From: UBA1422 sp963676385
GTDB lineage: Bacteria > Bacillota > Clostridia > Peptostreptococcales > Anaerovoracaceae
Direction: 5' to 3'
Assembly (NCBI GenBank): GCA_963676385.2
Contig: CAXXMM010000010.1
Span: 62,001-126,000, forward strand
DNA: 64,000 bases
How positions within the stretch are numbered: position 1 is the stretch's first letter; every line of letters begins with the position of its first letter. The notes beneath the pieces are model-generated. The model did not search any database. It was not told the origin of the DNA and saw nothing but the letters and a program-made list of their open reading frames with translations. The position numbers were made by a program, and so were the translations under genes. This document shows positions 19,277-28,203 of the stretch, one piece after another.

Positions 19277-20803
19277 TTATTTTAGTCCTCCTGTCACCCG
19301 TTCCACAATTTCAACCAATTCATTGCTTTTCACCATTGCGTCAAATTTCACAAGTTCGTCATGCATTAAAATGTCTTGATCGATAGGGTCAACGGTTTTG
19401 CGTATATGTTCATAGGCCGCTTTCATTGCCGGGGAAAGTCCTGTTTCGCCACGAAGCCAAATCGCCTGAGATGCGGCAAAAAGTTCAATACCTAACACTT
19501 TTTGGACATTGTCCAAAATCATGGCTGCGGTTCGCGCTGCCGTAGTGCCCATGCTCACATGATCTTCCTGATTTCCAGAAGAAGGAATGGAATCCACCGA
19601 TGCCGGATGGGCATAAATCTTATTTTCCGATACCATTGAGGCTGCCGCGTATTGGGTAATCATAAATCCGGAACAAACGCCTCCATGTCTTGTCAAAAAC
19701 GGTGGCAAGCCTTGATTCAAGTGGGGATTAATCAAGCATTCACTTCGGCGCTCCGAGATGTCCGCCAATTCTGCAATGGCAATTTTCAAATAATCAAAGG
19801 CCAACGCCATGGGTTGCCCATGGAAATTGCCTCCGGAGATCACTTCATCTTCATCGGGGAAAATAATGGGATTGTCTGTCACCGCATTGATTTCCCTGGA
19901 CACCAGCCCCCACACATGATAGATGGCATCTCGACTGGCCCCATGTACCTGTGGGATACAACGAAGTGAATAGGGATCTTGCACTTTGTTTGGATTGATA
20001 TCCTTCGCGTTTTCACTCCCCTCAAGGAGTCTCCGCAAGTTTTCCGCACAATCCATTTGCCCCAATTGTCCTCTAACCTGGTGCACCTTAGAATCATAGG
20101 CTTTTTTTACAGCATTGAGTGCTTCTCCTGTCATGGCCGCCGCAATATCGGCAAGTTTGGACAGATTCACCGTATCCCAAAGAACAATAATGCCAATAGC
20201 CGTCATAATCTGCGTCCCGTTAATTAATGCCAGACCCTCTTTGGCGGCCAACTGAATTGTAGGAATGCCAGCCATTTGCATGGCCTCTTTGCCGGACATG
20301 ACAACGCCGTTATACTCTGCCTTTCCTTCTCCAAGCATGGGCAAAACCATATGAGAAAGGGGGGCCAAATCCCCGCTGGCGCCCAAGGATCCTTTTTCGG
20401 GGATCACCGGATGGACTCCCTTATTTAACATGGTCAACAAAGTATTCAACGTAGTTAATCGAATGCCGGAATTTCCTCTAGCTAAAGCATTGCAGCGAAG
20501 CAACATGGCCGCTCTCACCACTTCCCGTGGCAAAGCATTGCCCATGGCGCAAGTATGGCTTAAAATCAAATTCCGCTGCAGGGCTGTGGTTTCTTCCATT
20601 GAGATAACTGTATCAGAAAATTTTCCAAATCCGGTGGTCAGCCCATAAATGACAGCACCTTCTGCTAATTTTGTGTCAACATAGGCTCTCGCCTTTTCTA
20701 CTGCTTCTTTTGCTTCCGTTGAAAGCGCTACTTGCTGGTTATTCCGGGCAACCCCAATGACTTCTTCCGGGGTAAGGCTTTTTCCGTCAATGATAATGCT
20801 CAT
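19277..20803 (-). CDS. hutH: histidine ammonia-lyase
   Basis: 508 residues; first gene of the hut operon, converting L-histidine to urocanate and ammonia. The Ala142-Ser143-Gly144 triad (GSLGASGDLAPLSHM) cyclises to the MIO electrophile. YGLTTGFG near residue 54 and SSGNQEDHVSMG near 400 are further family signatures. The length is that of bacterial HAL. The ribosome-binding site is caggag. A sigma-A promoter (20980-21008) and a strong leader hairpin (20865-20900) precede it. Confidence 0.96.
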   Translation of the reverse strand: MSIIIDGKSLTPEEVIGVARNNQQVALSTEAKEAVEKARAYVDTKLAEGAVIYGLTTGFGKFSDTVISMEETTALQRNLILSHTCAMGNALPREVVRAAMLLRCNALARGNSGIRLTTLNTLLTMLNKGVHPVIPEKGSLGASGDLAPLSHMVLPMLGEGKAEYNGVVMSGKEAMQMAGIPTIQLAAKEGLALINGTQIMTAIGIIVLWDTVNLSKLADIAAAMTGEALNAVKKAYDSKVHQVRGQLGQMDCAENLRRLLEGSENAKDINPNKVQDPYSLRCIPQVHGASRDAIYHVWGLVSREINAVTDNPIIFPDEDEVISGGNFHGQPMALAFDYLKIAIAELADISERRSECLINPHLNQGLPPFLTRHGGVCSGFMITQYAAASMVSENKIYAHPASVDSIPSSGNQEDHVSMGTTAARTAAMILDNVQKVLGIELFAASQAIWLRGETGLSPAMKAAYEHIRKTVDPIDQDILMHDELVKFDAMVKSNELVEIVERVTGGLK

Positions 20804-20864
20804 GTTTCACTCCTGACTGACAAATACATTGCGTTACGTATTTCGGCGGACAAGCATCATCTTT

Positions 20865-20900
20865 CCTAAGACAATAGACAATTTAAATTCTTGTCTTAGG
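20865..20900 (-). promoter_or_regulatory. perfect inverted repeat in the hut leader
   Basis: CCTAAGACAA and TTGTCTTAGG form a perfect ten-base inverted repeat with a 16-base centre. It lies about 60 bases before hutH and roughly 75-110 bases after the predicted transcription start. It could act as an operator for a repressor that blocks elongation, or as an RNA hairpin. Bacillus regulates hut through the RNA-binding antiterminator HutP acting in the leader, but no HutP is in the window and no T tract follows the stem. Confidence 0.6.
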
Positions 20901-20979
20901 AATCCTTCATTTTCGTTATGCATAATCATTCATTTTCGGTGAATAGATATTAAAGTTTTGCTATCCGTCATATCGCTTT

Positions 20980-21008
20980 ATTATAGCCACTTTTGCTTTA
21001 TTTTTCAA
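20980..21008 (-). promoter_or_regulatory. sigma-A promoter of the hut operon
   Basis: On the minus strand: -35 TTGAAA (21003-21008), 17-base spacer, -10 TATAAT (20980-20985). Start of transcription is expected near 20973, giving a leader of about 170 bases before hutH. Confidence 0.75.
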
Positions 21009-21096
21009 TGCTTTTCTTGCGCAATTTGACGGTTTTTCGCTTTACTCTAATAGCACTTTACTATGTATATTTATTAACGTGTTGGCGGGTAAAAGA

Positions 21097-21117
21097 ACGC
21101 CGGTTAAATCCGGCGTT
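21097..21117 (-). terminator. hairpin terminator after the lipoprotein gene
   Basis: AACGCCGG and CCGGCGTT pair perfectly around a five-base loop. On the minus strand the stem is followed by CTTTT. It sits about ten bases after the lipoprotein stop and upstream of the hut promoter. Confidence 0.7.
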
Positions 21118-21123
21118 TTTCCC

Positions 21124-21723
21124 CTATTCTCCTTTAATGTATGTTTGGTCCGAATCCTCATCATCCTCAGACACTTGGTGGATCAGATAATCTTTGTAAT
21201 CTTTCACCATAACAAATACGATTTCGCCGTGGTATGTATCCCCTGCATGAAAATCATATCCTTGAGGCAAATCTCCAATTTCCCATGTTGTTTTTAGGTT
21301 TTTATAGACAGTATCGTCCACTTCAATATCTCCACCGGTCATGGATACAATTTCAAAAGTGACTGCCACATCTGTAATTCCAAATGTTTTCTGTGGAAAA
21401 GTGTCCGGATAAGTCGCACTGTATTTTGCCATGCAAAACTCCAGATTGTCGTTGTCCAATTCCCCAATCACATTGCCCTTCCCCGAAAGATTGTATTCCT
21501 CTATTGCTGCTTTTACCTTTTTCTGATCTCGAATAATGACGTCGATTTTATATTTCATGTCGTGGGCCTTATTATCTGCTTCCGCGACTTTTTGACTTTG
21601 AATCCAAGTGCCGGCATCCACGCTTTTCTTCGTGTCGGTTTTTTGACCCAAAGCGCAGCCGGTTACCAATAGGCTTACCATTATAAATATTGCAATTACA
21701 GTTATTTTATTTTGTTTTTTCAT
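21124..21723 (-). CDS. putative lipoprotein of unknown function
   Basis: 199 residues from the ATG at 21723 (ribosome-binding site ggagag). A lipoprotein signal peptide is clear: MKKQNK, a hydrophobic core, then the lipobox LVTGCALG with the modified Cys near residue 23. The mature part is mixed alpha/beta without a recognised domain. It contains KAHDMKYKIDVIIRDQKKVK and an acidic tail (EDDEDSD). The gene overlaps the end of the SprT-like gene by 17 bases, suggesting coupling. It ends in TAG, and the next in-frame stop is about 20 codons away. Confidence 0.7.
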   Translation of the reverse strand: MKKQNKITVIAIFIMVSLLVTGCALGQKTDTKKSVDAGTWIQSQKVAEADNKAHDMKYKIDVIIRDQKKVKAAIEEYNLSGKGNVIGELDNDNLEFCMAKYSATYPDTFPQKTFGITDVAVTFEIVSMTGGDIEVDDTVYKNLKTTWEIGDLPQGYDFHAGDTYHGEIVFVMVKDYKDYLIHQVSEDDEDSDQTYIKGE

Positions 21724-22270
21724 GAGGTTTCTCTCCATCTGACAAGGTTTTGCAAATTAACTTTCCTCCGCAGCGGCACCTATACTTGCCGGTTGATGTA
21801 GTAAGGGAGGACTTTCTTTGCCTATACATCTGTTGGCCACAACTGCTACACTCAATCACATACTGATACCTTCTCTGTTTTCTTGTATCCGCAATGCCCA
21901 GAGCATCATACGTGCTGGTTCGCCCAAGTTGATACCCATAGACCTCTTCCATTTGGCGACAGTACGATTTCCATACAATCCCGTGGTTCATACTGGAAGG
22001 GCATGTATGTAGCACTTCATGGGTAATAATTTCCTTAATCGCTTTACTTTCTGCTCCCACCAGCACCTTGCTGATTTCTATTTGATAGGTATCATGAAGA
22101 AACCCCTTCACTTTTTTGCAGCCGCCAAAACGCGCTTTCGTGCGACTGTTAACAAATAGCGAAGGGGAAATGTGTCTTGAAACCGGAATCCCCAAAGCCA
22201 TTGCTTCTTCAATTACCTGCTGCAAGAGTTGATTTAGTTCGTTTCCTGTCCAAGGTTTCACGTGAAACAT
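21707..22270 (-). CDS. SprT-like zinc metalloprotease-domain protein
   Basis: 187 residues. The zinc motif HEVLH (in IIKEIITHEVLHTCPSSMNH) is that of the SprT-like family. A C-terminal zinc ribbon is formed by CSSCG and CRCGG. Family members act on DNA-linked or unfolded proteins in eukaryotes (Spartan), but the bacterial role is poorly known. Its first codons are a parS site: ATG-TTT-CAC-GTG-AAA encodes MFHVK. It follows parB by about 15 bases and so belongs to the parAB transcript. Its last bases overlap the lipoprotein gene. Confidence 0.8.
   Translation of the reverse strand: MFHVKPWTGNELNQLLQQVIEEAMALGIPVSRHISPSLFVNSRTKARFGGCKKVKGFLHDTYQIEISKVLVGAESKAIKEIITHEVLHTCPSSMNHGIVWKSYCRQMEEVYGYQLGRTSTYDALGIADTRKQRRYQYVIECSSCGQQMYRQRKSSLTTSTGKYRCRCGGKLICKTLSDGEKPHEKTK
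22254..22269. promoter_or_regulatory. parS: parS site overlapping the SprT-like start
   Basis: GGTTTCACGTGAAACA matches the bacterial parS consensus TGTTTCACGTGAAACA at 15 of 16 positions, with the core GTTTCACGTGAAAC perfect. ParB loads here to organise the origin region. It forms the first codons of the adjacent gene. Confidence 0.9.
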
Positions 22271-22285
22271 TTTTGCTGTCTTACC

Positions 22286-23161
22286 TTATACCTTTTTTAG
22301 TAACTCTATGAGTCGTTCCAATTCTTCTCTGCTGTAATACTCGATTTCTATCTTTCCCTTTTTCCCCGTCATGTTTATTTTTACCTTTGTGCCCAGGACG
22401 TCTTTCAGTTCCCGTTCGACCTGAAGCATATTCGCATCTCGCTCTGCATGTTTATGTTTTGTGGGCGTCGTTTCATGCTTTTTCTCTGCCATTGCTTCAA
22501 CTACACGAACAGATAATCCATCGCTTACAATTTTATGTGCAACCGTCATCTGATGTTTTGGATCGGAAATAGATAATAAAGCACGCCCATGACCGGTACT
22601 TAAGGACCCGTCACTAAGCATATTTTTGATTTCCTCCGGTAGTTTTAGCAATCTCAACGCATTTGTTATATATGGCCTGCTTTTTCCAACACTTTTTGAG
22701 ACTTGCTCCTGCGTAAGGCCAAAGGCGTCAATCATGCGATTTAATCCATCAGCTTCTTCAATGGGGTTTAAATCTTCCCTTTGCATATTCTCAATAATTG
22801 CAATCAGTGCATTTTCTTCTTCATTCAGTTCACGAAGCAAACAAGGTACGGTTTTTAGTCCCGCTAATCTTGCGGCGCGCCAACGTCTTTCTCCCGCCAC
22901 CAGCTCATATCCTTTGTCCATGGTTCGAACAATCAGTGGTTGTATCACACCATGGGTTTGAATGGAATCCGCCAGTTCCTGCAATTTGTCATTATTGAAT
23001 ACTTTTCTTGGCTGGTTTCTGTTAGGTTTAATTGCATTGATGTCAATATAGTTTATCCCGTCTTTTGTTGGCCCGGATTCCGGATTCACGGCTTCTATTT
23101 CGGTGTCAACAATCAGAGCTTCCAAACCTCTACCCAGCCCTCTGGATTTTGCACTTGCCAT
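22286..23161 (-). CDS. parB: chromosome-partitioning protein ParB (Spo0J)
   Basis: 291 residues. The N-terminal CTPase/ParB domain contains IKPNRNQPRKVF and the GERRWRA arginine patch; a central helix-turn-helix (LTQEQVSKSVGKSRPYITNALR) reads parS; the C-terminus is a short dimerisation domain. It loads on parS and slides as a clamp, recruiting SMC and stimulating ParA. The start overlaps the parA stop by one base. Two parS sites lie at 22254 and 24031. Confidence 0.96.
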   Translation of the reverse strand: MASAKSRGLGRGLEALIVDTEIEAVNPESGPTKDGINYIDINAIKPNRNQPRKVFNNDKLQELADSIQTHGVIQPLIVRTMDKGYELVAGERRWRAARLAGLKTVPCLLRELNEEENALIAIIENMQREDLNPIEEADGLNRMIDAFGLTQEQVSKSVGKSRPYITNALRLLKLPEEIKNMLSDGSLSTGHGRALLSISDPKHQMTVAHKIVSDGLSVRVVEAMAEKKHETTPTKHKHAERDANMLQVERELKDVLGTKVKINMTGKKGKIEIEYYSREELERLIELLKKV

Positions 23162-23934
23162 TATCTGCCCTCCTCCAGTTCAAGAAATTCATCTGCGAAT
23201 TCACGGTACGCTTCCGCCCCAGTCGATTTTGGATCATATTCTCCAATAGTCATGCCATAGCTAGGTGCTTCAGCCAACCGTACATTCCTTGGTATCACTG
23301 TGGTATACACCTTTTCTTTAAAATATTTTTTGACTTCTTCTACCACTTGGATGGACAGATTGGTTCGACCATCGAACATGCTGAGGATGACTCCTTGAAT
23401 CGACAACTCAGGGTTTAAATTCTTTTTGACGATTTCAATGGTGCTCATTAATTGGCTAACTCCCTCTAGGGCGTAGAATTCACATTGAATTGGAACCAAC
23501 ACAGAATCCACCGCAGTAAGAGAATTAATTGTCAACAACCCCAAAGATGGCGGACAGTCGATAAAAATATAGTCGTAATCCTCTCGAATGTTCTCAATCG
23601 CCTTTTTCAAAATCTTTTCCCGACCTACAATTTGTACCAACTCAATCTCCGCTCCTGCCAACTGAGCATTGGCGGGTATGATGTCCATGTTTTCAACCGA
23701 CGTCCGCATTATAGTATCTCGGGTGTTAATATTTTCTTCTGTTAACAGCTCATAAGTAGAATGAGCTAAATCTTTCTTTGAAATGCCAAGGCCACTTGTT
23801 GTGTTCCCTTGAGGATCAATGTCAATGACTAAGACTTTCTTTCCCTTCTGCGCCAAACATGCGGCAAGGTTGATATTTGTGGTTGTTTTGCCCACACCAC
23901 CTTTTTGATTAAAAATCGCAATTGCTTTACCCAA
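23161..23934 (-). CDS. parA: chromosome-partitioning ATPase ParA (Soj)
   Basis: 257 residues. The deviant Walker A NQKGGVGKTTTNINLAACLA opens the protein; DIDPQGNTTSGLG and DYIFIDCPPSLGLL are Walker A' and B. It drives origin segregation and, in Bacillus, modulates DnaA. The first codon is TTG, after gaaggagg. A perfect parS site lies about 100 bases upstream, between it and rsmG. Confidence 0.96.
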   Translation of the reverse strand: MGKAIAIFNQKGGVGKTTTNINLAACLAQKGKKVLVIDIDPQGNTTSGLGISKKDLAHSTYELLTEENINTRDTIMRTSVENMDIIPANAQLAGAEIELVQIVGREKILKKAIENIREDYDYIFIDCPPSLGLLTINSLTAVDSVLVPIQCEFYALEGVSQLMSTIEIVKKNLNPELSIQGVILSMFDGRTNLSIQVVEEVKKYFKEKVYTTVIPRNVRLAEAPSYGMTIGEYDPKSTGAEAYREFADEFLELEEGR

Positions 23935-24030
23935 ATTCGTGCCTCCTTCATATATGTTCTCTTTGCATTTGATTATATATGATTCCCATAAAATATACTA
24001 TACGTTTGAAAAAAATATAAAGAAAAAGAA

Positions 24031-24046
24031 TGTTTCACGTGAAACA
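24031..24046. promoter_or_regulatory. parS: perfect parS site
   Basis: TGTTTCACGTGAAACA, identical to the 16-base parS consensus palindrome, in the gap between rsmG and parA. Confidence 0.95.
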
Positions 24047-24108
24047 TTCTAACGCAAAAGCCGCTACCGCCACTGCCATAATACCCCAACACATGCGCCC
24101 ATTACAAA

Positions 24109-24825
24109 TTATTTTATAGGGGCCTTTCCAGGTGTGCCGGCTTTACGAGGATAATAAGGAGAAGTGGTTGAAACCTTACGGATATATATCATTGTATGCT
24201 CCGTGGAATATTCTTTCGGTCTTGGCATTTCAGCTCGGTCCAGAATACCTCCCAACAATTTTATTGCCTTTTGTGCATTGGCGACTTCGCCATTGCAATC
24301 CCCGCCTTTGTATGCAACAAAGGTTCCGCCCACTTTAACAAAGGGAAGACACAATTCAGATAAAGTACTCAGATTTGCCACCGCCCTGGAAACACATAAA
24401 TCAAATTGCTCTCGATACAGTGCCTCTTTTCCCAAGTCTTCCGCCCTTCCGTGTACAACTTGAATATTTGTAATGCCAAGCGCCTCCGCTACTTCATCGA
24501 CAATTTTCAGTCGCTTCTGAAGAGAATCCAACAGCACAAATTGTTTCTGCGGAAACAGTATTGCCAAAGGAATGCCGGGAAAACCACCGCCGGTTCCAAC
24601 ATCAATGATCCGATTACTTTGCACAAATTCTTTTGAGTTAATGCAAAGTAAAGAATCCACATAGTGCTTATGAATAAAGTCATCAGGGTTGGTAATTGAT
24701 GTCATATTTACCTTATTGTTCCATATAAGAATGTTTTCCCGATATCCTAAAAATTTGGGGATTGCCAGATTTATTTCTGCCTGGGAAAAGCCCATGTCAT
24801 GGAGGAATGCCTCAAACTGTTTCAT
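24109..24825 (-). CDS. rsmG: 16S rRNA (guanine527-N7)-methyltransferase RsmG (GidB)
   Basis: 238 residues. It methylates G527 of 16S rRNA in the 530 loop using S-adenosylmethionine. The SAM site is DVGTGGGFPGIPLAILFP; NMTSITNPDDFIHKHYVDSL upstream and CVSRAVANLSTLSELCLPFV downstream are family segments. The ATG overlaps the mnmG stop (ATGA), so the two are coupled, as in most Firmicutes. Confidence 0.95.
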   Translation of the reverse strand: MKQFEAFLHDMGFSQAEINLAIPKFLGYRENILIWNNKVNMTSITNPDDFIHKHYVDSLLCINSKEFVQSNRIIDVGTGGGFPGIPLAILFPQKQFVLLDSLQKRLKIVDEVAEALGITNIQVVHGRAEDLGKEALYREQFDLCVSRAVANLSTLSELCLPFVKVGGTFVAYKGGDCNGEVANAQKAIKLLGGILDRAEMPRPKEYSTEHTMIYIRKVSTTSPYYPRKAGTPGKAPIK

Positions 24826-26711
24826 GCCTCTTCCCCCCGCCTCTGCTTTTCCAGATAAATCATCAATACGTTAATGTCAGCCGGAGATACGCCGGAAATT
24901 CTCGAGGCCTGCCCTAAGGACAAAGGTTTCACCTTTGCCAACTTCTGTTTTGCCTCCAACCTTAACCCATCAATACCATCATAGTCTATATTCTCATCCA
25001 AAACCTTAGATTCCAACTTCTTAAACCTTGAAATTTGAACAAGTTGTTTGTCAATATACCCTTGGTACTTTATCTGCACCTCCAGTTGAGCGGTGGTATG
25101 CTCGGGTAATTCCGGTCGTTTTGGATCCAATTGGGCAATGTTATTGTATGTCAGCCCCGGACGTCGAAGCAATTCTTCCAAAGAAACCTTATTGGCAAGG
25201 GGCGGGTTATCTAATGTTTCTAATATTGGATTCGCAACCGATGGCAAAACCCAAGTCGTTGCTAACCGCTTTCGTTCTTCCTCCACCTGTTTCATTTTCA
25301 ATAGAAGCCGATCAAATCGTTCTTTTGTGGCCAATCCAATTTTGTAAGATTTTTCGGTCAGCCGAATATCTGCGTTGTCTTGCCGCAAAAGCAATCTGTA
25401 TTCTGCACGGGAAGTCATAATTCGATAAGGTTCATTGGTTCCCTTCGTAATCAAATCATCCAACAAAACCCCAATGTAAGCTTCACTGCGATCTAGAATA
25501 AATGGCGGTTTCCCATCAATTTTTAAGGCGGCATTGATTCCTGCCATCAGCCCTTGAGCGGCCGCTTCTTCATATCCGGAGCTCCCGTTGAATTGCCCTG
25601 CGCAAAACAAATTTTCAACAGTTCTGTTTTCCAACGTTAGCTTTAAATTTAAAGGATCAATGCAGTCATATTCTATTGCATAGGCAGGTCTTACAATCTT
25701 TAAATTCTCCAGTCCGGCAATAGATTGATAAAAAATCTGCTGAATATCTTCCGGCATACTGGTGGACATGCCCTGCACATACATTTCATCTGTGTCTTCC
25801 CCTTCTGGCTCAATAAAAAGTTGGTGCCGTTTTTTGTCGGAAAACCGATTTACCTTATCTTCTATAGAGGGGCAATAACGAGGTCCGACGCCTTCAATTA
25901 ATCCGCCATATAACGCTGATTTTTCAAGGTTATCCATGATTATTTTGTGAGTAGATTCATTGGTATAAGTCAGCCAACAGGAAACCTGGTCTTTTTCCAA
26001 TTTATCATTCATAAAAGAAAACGGCGTAATCACCACGTCCCCTTTTTGCTCTTCCATTTTTGTATAGTCCAAAGAAGATCCTAAACATCTGGCCGGCGTC
26101 CCGGTTTTAAAGCGGCGAAGAGGAAGCCCTAGCTTCATTAGACTATCCGACAGGGCCACAGAAGCAGAGAGTCCGTTTGGTCCACCTTCATAGGTACTGT
26201 TTCCCACAAATACCTTTCCTCGCAAATACGTGCCTGTTGCCAAAATCACTGTTTTTGTCTCATATTGGCTGTTGGTTCTGGTTTGAATGCCACAAATCTT
26301 GCCATCCTTTACCATCAAGTCCGTAACTTCTCCCTGTTTTAGGTCCAAATTAGGCTCCGATTCCAAAGTTTTTTTCATTTCCGTATGGTATTTATGCTTG
26401 TCAGCCTGGGCCCTTAGGGAATGTACCGCCGGACCTTTAGCTGTGTTCAAAACCTTGCTCTGCAAAAAAGACTTATCAATGTTTCGGCCCATTTCTCCCC
26501 CAAGGGCATCTATTTCCCGAACCAGTTGTCCCTTCCCGGTTCCGCCAATGGAAGGATTACAGGGCATCATGGCAATGGATTCCAAATTTAACGCAATCAT
26601 CAATGTCTTTTTTCCAAGACGCGCCGAAGCAAGGGCAGCCTCACAACCTGCATGGCCGGCACCTACAACAATCACATCGTATTTTCCCATTTTATTTGTG
26701 TTGCTATTCAT
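24822..26711 (-). CDS. mnmG: tRNA uridine-5-carboxymethylaminomethyl modification enzyme MnmG (GidA)
   Basis: 629 residues. The FAD-binding Rossmann motif VVGAGHAGCEAALASARLG lies at the N-terminus; PCNPSIGGTGKGQLVREIDALGG and the CFAG-equivalent LFCAGQFNGSSGYEEAAAQG are conserved. With MnmE it modifies the wobble uridine U34 of several tRNAs using methylene-THF. It follows mnmE by three bases. Confidence 0.96.
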   Translation of the reverse strand: MNSNTNKMGKYDVIVVGAGHAGCEAALASARLGKKTLMIALNLESIAMMPCNPSIGGTGKGQLVREIDALGGEMGRNIDKSFLQSKVLNTAKGPAVHSLRAQADKHKYHTEMKKTLESEPNLDLKQGEVTDLMVKDGKICGIQTRTNSQYETKTVILATGTYLRGKVFVGNSTYEGGPNGLSASVALSDSLMKLGLPLRRFKTGTPARCLGSSLDYTKMEEQKGDVVITPFSFMNDKLEKDQVSCWLTYTNESTHKIIMDNLEKSALYGGLIEGVGPRYCPSIEDKVNRFSDKKRHQLFIEPEGEDTDEMYVQGMSTSMPEDIQQIFYQSIAGLENLKIVRPAYAIEYDCIDPLNLKLTLENRTVENLFCAGQFNGSSGYEEAAAQGLMAGINAALKIDGKPPFILDRSEAYIGVLLDDLITKGTNEPYRIMTSRAEYRLLLRQDNADIRLTEKSYKIGLATKERFDRLLLKMKQVEEERKRLATTWVLPSVANPILETLDNPPLANKVSLEELLRRPGLTYNNIAQLDPKRPELPEHTTAQLEVQIKYQGYIDKQLVQISRFKKLESKVLDENIDYDGIDGLRLEAKQKLAKVKPLSLGQASRISGVSPADINVLMIYLEKQRRGEEA

Positions 26712-26714
26712 CTG

Positions 26715-28145
26715 TTATTTTCCTAAACAAAAACGCGAAAAAACTTCGCTAATGATATCATCGGAAACCGTTTCCCCGATAATTTCTCCAAGCAGCTCAT
26801 AGCCACGGCGAACATCTACTTCTATAATTTCCAAAGGCTCCCCTAAGCGAGTCTGCTTAAGGCTCTCAGAAATTGCATTGCCTGCCGAAGCAAGCAACGT
26901 TTCATGTCTGGCATTTGATACCAGAACGCTTTCTCCCTGCGCAACTTTACCGTTATAAACCAAATTCTGAATTTCATCCTCTATCTGTTCTAAGCCTACA
27001 TCCGACGTCATTGACGTTTCAATGATTTTGGCATTGGGCAAAAACTGGCGAAGTTCATCCATGGTTGATTTCATCCCCAGATCGATTTTGTTTGCCAGCA
27101 AAATTGTTGGACGCCCACCAATATGCTCAATAATATACTGATCCTCTGTGGAAAGTTCTTCGCTAATATCCAGCATCAACAAAATCAAATCTGCCTGTTG
27201 AAAAGATTGTTTGCTTCGCTCTATGCCAATTTGTTCAATGGCATTCTCAGTTTCATGAATGCCAGCCGTATCAGTAATGCATACCGGAATTCCTCTAATG
27301 TTAATGGTTTCTGAAATAGTATCTCGTGTTGTTCCGGGAATATCCGTGACAATTGCCCGGGTCTCACCCATCAATAAATTCAGCAAAGATGATTTCCCAA
27401 CATTGGGTTTCCCAATAATTGCGACCTGCAGTCCTTCTTTCAAAATTCGGCCGGTATCGGCTGAAAGCCTTAATTTATCTATCGTGCCGCCTATTTGCGA
27501 TAAACTATTCGATAGCCGCTCATATAGTATTTCTTCAATGTCTTCATCGGGGTAATCAATGTTTACCGTCATCTCAACAAGGACATCTAACAAGGCTCCC
27601 CGAAGTTTCATAATCTCCTTTGAAAGTTTTCCTTCCATCTGCCCTAAGGCAACTTCAAAGCCCTTCTCTGTTTTTGCCCGAATCATATCAATCACAGCTT
27701 CTGCCTGAGAAAGATCCAAGCGCCCATTGAGAAATGCCCTTTTTGTGAATTCACCTTCCTCTGCCAAACGTGCGCCAAACCGAAGGGTAAGGCCTAAGGT
27801 TTTTCGTAAGGAAATCACACTACCATGACAATAGATTTCTCCCACATCTTCTCTGGTGTAGGTGTTGGGTGCTTTCATGTACGCAACAAGAACTTCATCT
27901 ATGACGGTCCCCGTATCCGGATCAACGATTGATCCATATCTCAACATTCTGTTTTTAAGACTCTCAGGAGCACAAATAGAATCCGTTGCTGCATGTGAGG
28001 TTGACTTGTCTCCATCATAATTTGCATGAGAAAAAGGGACAAACAATTTTGACAGAATTTGTCCGGCAAGATCTCCGCTGATTCTTACAATGCCAATTCC
28101 CCCTTCACCATAGGCGGTAGAAATGGCAGCAATGGTTTCGTTCAT
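26715..28145 (-). CDS. mnmE: tRNA modification GTPase MnmE (TrmE)
   Basis: 476 residues from the ATG at 28145 (ribosome-binding site aaaagga); a TTG at 28160 is a less likely start. The N-terminal THF-binding domain begins MNETIAAISTAYGEGGIGIVRISG. The G domain has GKPNVGKSSLLN, DIPGTTRD, DTAGIHE and LANKID. The C-terminus ends FCLGK, containing the conserved Cys. It partners MnmG. Confidence 0.95.
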   Translation of the reverse strand: MNETIAAISTAYGEGGIGIVRISGDLAGQILSKLFVPFSHANYDGDKSTSHAATDSICAPESLKNRMLRYGSIVDPDTGTVIDEVLVAYMKAPNTYTREDVGEIYCHGSVISLRKTLGLTLRFGARLAEEGEFTKRAFLNGRLDLSQAEAVIDMIRAKTEKGFEVALGQMEGKLSKEIMKLRGALLDVLVEMTVNIDYPDEDIEEILYERLSNSLSQIGGTIDKLRLSADTGRILKEGLQVAIIGKPNVGKSSLLNLLMGETRAIVTDIPGTTRDTISETINIRGIPVCITDTAGIHETENAIEQIGIERSKQSFQQADLILLMLDISEELSTEDQYIIEHIGGRPTILLANKIDLGMKSTMDELRQFLPNAKIIETSMTSDVGLEQIEDEIQNLVYNGKVAQGESVLVSNARHETLLASAGNAISESLKQTRLGEPLEIIEVDVRRGYELLGEIIGETVSDDIISEVFSRFCLGK

Positions 28146-28161
28146 TTCCTTTTCTCCCAAT

Positions 28162-28192
28162 GATTAAAAAGAGCCCGTGTCAAACACGGGCT
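28162..28192 (-). terminator. intrinsic terminator between jag and mnmE
   Basis: On the minus strand AGCCCGTGT pairs with ACACGGGCT over a three-base loop, followed by CTTTTTAA. It lies after the jag stop and would separate the rpmH-jag transcript from the mnmE-parB transcript, at least partly. Confidence 0.8.
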
Positions 28193-28203
28193 AATTCGTA
28201 GGT

